From positions 4,898,001-4,962,000 of the forward strand of contig NZ_CP009281.1 in NCBI RefSeq assembly GCF_000758585.1: a stretch of 64,000 bases of DNA, in the 5' to 3' direction. The position numbers and the translations under genes were made by a program. The notes below the pieces were generated by a model. It had not been told where the DNA came from and ran no database searches. It worked only from the letters and a program-made list of their open reading frames with translations. Positions 62,197-64,000 of this stretch are shown piece by piece. The DNA is from Paenibacillus sp. FSL R5-0345 (GTDB lineage: Bacteria > Bacillota > Bacilli > Paenibacillales > Paenibacillaceae). Every line of letters starts with the position of its first letter. Within the stretch, counting starts at the first letter, position 1.

Positions 62197-64000
62197 ATGC
62201 ACAAGCAAAGAGCGGCAAGGAAGAAGTTAAAGGTATTCTTTAGTCTGGTTATGCTGAGCAGTCTGCTGTTTTCCGCAATCGGTTTCGGAGTTGAATCCAC
62301 GGCAAATGCTGCAGCAGGCTTGGGAAGCGCGGACTTTCTAAAAACGAACGGAACCACTATCCGCAAAGCAAACGGCAGCGGGGAGACCGTTCATTTAAGA
62401 GGGACCAATGCGGGAGGCTGGCTAGTCCAAGAAGACTGGATGAATCCAACCAATGCACCTGACCAGAAGACCATGATGGATACATTGAAGTCCCGGTTTG
62501 GCGCCGCAGTGAGAGATCAGCTGGTGGCTATCTATGAAGACAACTATTGGACTACGCAAGACTTCGATAATCTCGCAGGCATGGGGATGAATGTAGTCCG
62601 GCTGCCCTTTTCTTATATGAATCTGACCGATGATAACGGAAATTTGAAAGCGGATGCATGGAAAAGACTGGACTGGTTCGTAAGCAACTGCAGCCAGCGG
62701 GGAATCTATGTCATCCTTGATATGCACGGCGCTTTCGGCTCGCAGAACGGCATGGACCATTCAGGCGAAATTAATGACGGCAATCAGCTGTACGGCAGCC
62801 CGTCCAACCGGGAGAAGACGCTCGCGTTATGGGAGAAGATTGCCGAACATTTCAACGGCAATCCCGCCGTTGCCGGTTATGACATTTTGAACGAGCCGGG
62901 AATCAAAGCCGCAGCCACCACCAGTCTGCAATGGGATTTCTATAATGAAATCTACAAACGGATCCGGGCCAAAGATTCCAATCACATTGTTATTATGGAA
63001 TCCTGCTGGGATGCAGGCAATTTGCCTAACCCGAGCCAATACGGCTGGACGAATGTAGTCTATGAATACCACTACTATCCATGGGATGCGGTTTCCAGCA
63101 CCTCCGGCCAGGCTTCTTATATTGCGAGCAAGGTCGCTGACATCACAAGCCACAACTATGGCGTTCCGACCTATATAGGGGAATTCACCTCTTTTGACCA
63201 AGAGGATGCCTGGAAGAATACCATGTCATCCTTCAATCAGCAGGGATGGAGCTGGACGACCTGGACCTACAAAGTAACCGGAACCAACTCCTCATGGGGA
63301 ATTTACACCCATAATCCGCAAAAGGTGGATATTTATAACGACTCCCAGGATACCATCCGTCAGAAATGGTCAGGCGTCGGCACCTCAAACGCAACCGTGA
63401 ACGCTAAGATCCACAATGTTATCAAAGCCTATCTGCCTGGAACGGTCAGCCCCGGAACCGGCGACGGCGGTGTTACCTTCTACGAAAACGATAATTATGG
63501 CGGGCTTGCCGTTATGCTCGGAGCAGGCTCCTACGATTTGAATCAAATGGTGGCGGCCGGAATTCCTAACGACAAAATCTCTTCAGTCAAGGTGCCTTCC
63601 GGGCTGAAGGTTACCCTGTACGAGAATCTGAACTTTGGCGGGGCCCAGCGGGTTCTGACCTCGGATGTATCCCAGCTCAGCGATTTCAATGATAAGACCT
63701 CTTCCATTAAGATTGAAAAAGCCGGTGCGACTCCATTCAGTGACGGCGAATATTATCTGACCTCGGTGGCCAATGGAGGCGTGGTTACGGCTGATAATGC
63801 TGGGGCGGAACCGCTAGCGGCCATCCGGCCTGCCATTGGTGGCGCATGGGAAACACTCTCGTTGAAAAACAACAGTGATGGAAGTGTCTCCTTCCTGTCG
63901 CAAGCCAATCAGAAATATATATGTGCGGTGATTGATGAATCCAACCAGCTACTGGCCCGCAGCACCTCCATCGGCACCTGGGAGAAATTCCAGCTGGTCA
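62197..64000 (+). CDS. Secreted GH5 glycosidase with crystallin-like and trefoil domains, 5' part
   Basis: The gene runs off the right edge; 601 residues are visible. A signal peptide (KLKVFFSLVMLSSLLFSAIG, cleavage near ANA-AA) leads to the GH5 barrel at about 45-410. It has HLRGTNAGGWLVQEDWM, VRLPFSYMNLTDDNG, the acid/base Glu233 in YDILNEPG and the nucleophile Glu329 in YIGEFTSF. The LRGTN.GGWL.QE.W start resembles exo-beta-1,3-glucanase-like GH5 members. A beta/gamma-crystallin-like domain follows (about 425-505: TFYENDNYGGLAVMLGAGSY; VTLYENLNFGGAQRVL), then a fascin-like trefoil (about 515 to the edge). I chose the ATG at 62197, nine bases after GGAGGG. Confidence 0.88.
   Translation, partial: MHKQRAARKKLKVFFSLVMLSSLLFSAIGFGVESTANAAAGLGSADFLKTNGTTIRKANGSGETVHLRGTNAGGWLVQEDWMNPTNAPDQKTMMDTLKSRFGAAVRDQLVAIYEDNYWTTQDFDNLAGMGMNVVRLPFSYMNLTDDNGNLKADAWKRLDWFVSNCSQRGIYVILDMHGAFGSQNGMDHSGEINDGNQLYGSPSNREKTLALWEKIAEHFNGNPAVAGYDILNEPGIKAAATTSLQWDFYNEIYKRIRAKDSNHIVIMESCWDAGNLPNPSQYGWTNVVYEYHYYPWDAVSSTSGQASYIASKVADITSHNYGVPTYIGEFTSFDQEDAWKNTMSSFNQQGWSWTTWTYKVTGTNSSWGIYTHNPQKVDIYNDSQDTIRQKWSGVGTSNATVNAKIHNVIKAYLPGTVSPGTGDGGVTFYENDNYGGLAVMLGAGSYDLNQMVAAGIPNDKISSVKVPSGLKVTLYENLNFGGAQRVLTSDVSQLSDFNDKTSSIKIEKAGATPFSDGEYYLTSVANGGVVTADNAGAEPLAAIRPAIGGAWETLSLKNNSDGSVSFLSQANQKYICAVIDESNQLLARSTSIGTWEKFQLV

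Overview
The window looks like a chromosomal stretch of a Paenibacillus-type Firmicute. It has several YesM/YesN-like two-component systems, LplABC-like sugar importers, S-layer-homology anchors, cre-like catabolite-repression sites and a fragment of the sporulation sigma factor SigK. Almost all of it is polysaccharide and oligosaccharide utilisation. No rRNA, tRNA or CRISPR array was seen.

Layout. (1) 1-14634: the end of a GH43 enzyme, an LplABC-like importer divergent from a YesM/YesN pair, an AraC regulator, a GH36 alpha-galactosidase, a GH2 beta-mannosidase and another AraC regulator. This set fits galactomannan oligosaccharide use. (2) 14729-20343: a second importer divergent from an orphan YesM-like kinase. 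(3) 20754-25559: a 1601-residue surface-anchored clan GH-D glycosidase with three repeated carbohydrate-binding modules, a Big_2-like domain and three SLH domains. (4) 25840-32625: a gene graveyard. It holds truncated AraC, IS1182-like transposase, sulfatase-maturase, TetR, LacI, alpha-mannosidase and SigK pieces around one intact IS4-like element, plus two small genes (YolD-like and an RNA-polymerase-alpha-CTD-like protein). (5) 32745-48547: an alpha-mannan / high-mannose-glycan locus with a ROK kinase, two GH38 alpha-mannosidases, a GH125 exo-alpha-1,6-mannosidase, an unrecognised 731-residue putative glycosidase, an ABC importer and a GntR-LacI regulator. (6) 48693-61609: an importer operon that also carries a TIM-barrel isomerase/epimerase (now frameshifted), an MgtC-like membrane protein and a secreted glycerophosphodiesterase, divergent from a YesM/YesN pair and a large secreted GxGYxYP-family protein. 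(7) 62197-64000: a secreted GH5 enzyme that runs off the window.

How it works together (inference). Secreted or surface enzymes release oligosaccharides. Lipoprotein-dependent importers bring them in. YesM/YesN and AraC or GntR-LacI regulators sense them. Cytoplasmic exo-glycosidases and the ROK kinase then pass monosaccharides to central metabolism. cre-like sites in several divergent promoter regions suggest shared CcpA control.

Most notable are the pentanucleotide-repeat frameshift in the epimerase gene, the unassigned enzyme beside GH125, the importer-phosphodiesterase-GxGYxYP locus, the fused gene fragments (LacI, GH38, SigK), the array of four identical-architecture hairpins at 20404-20583, and a permease whose best start is ATA.
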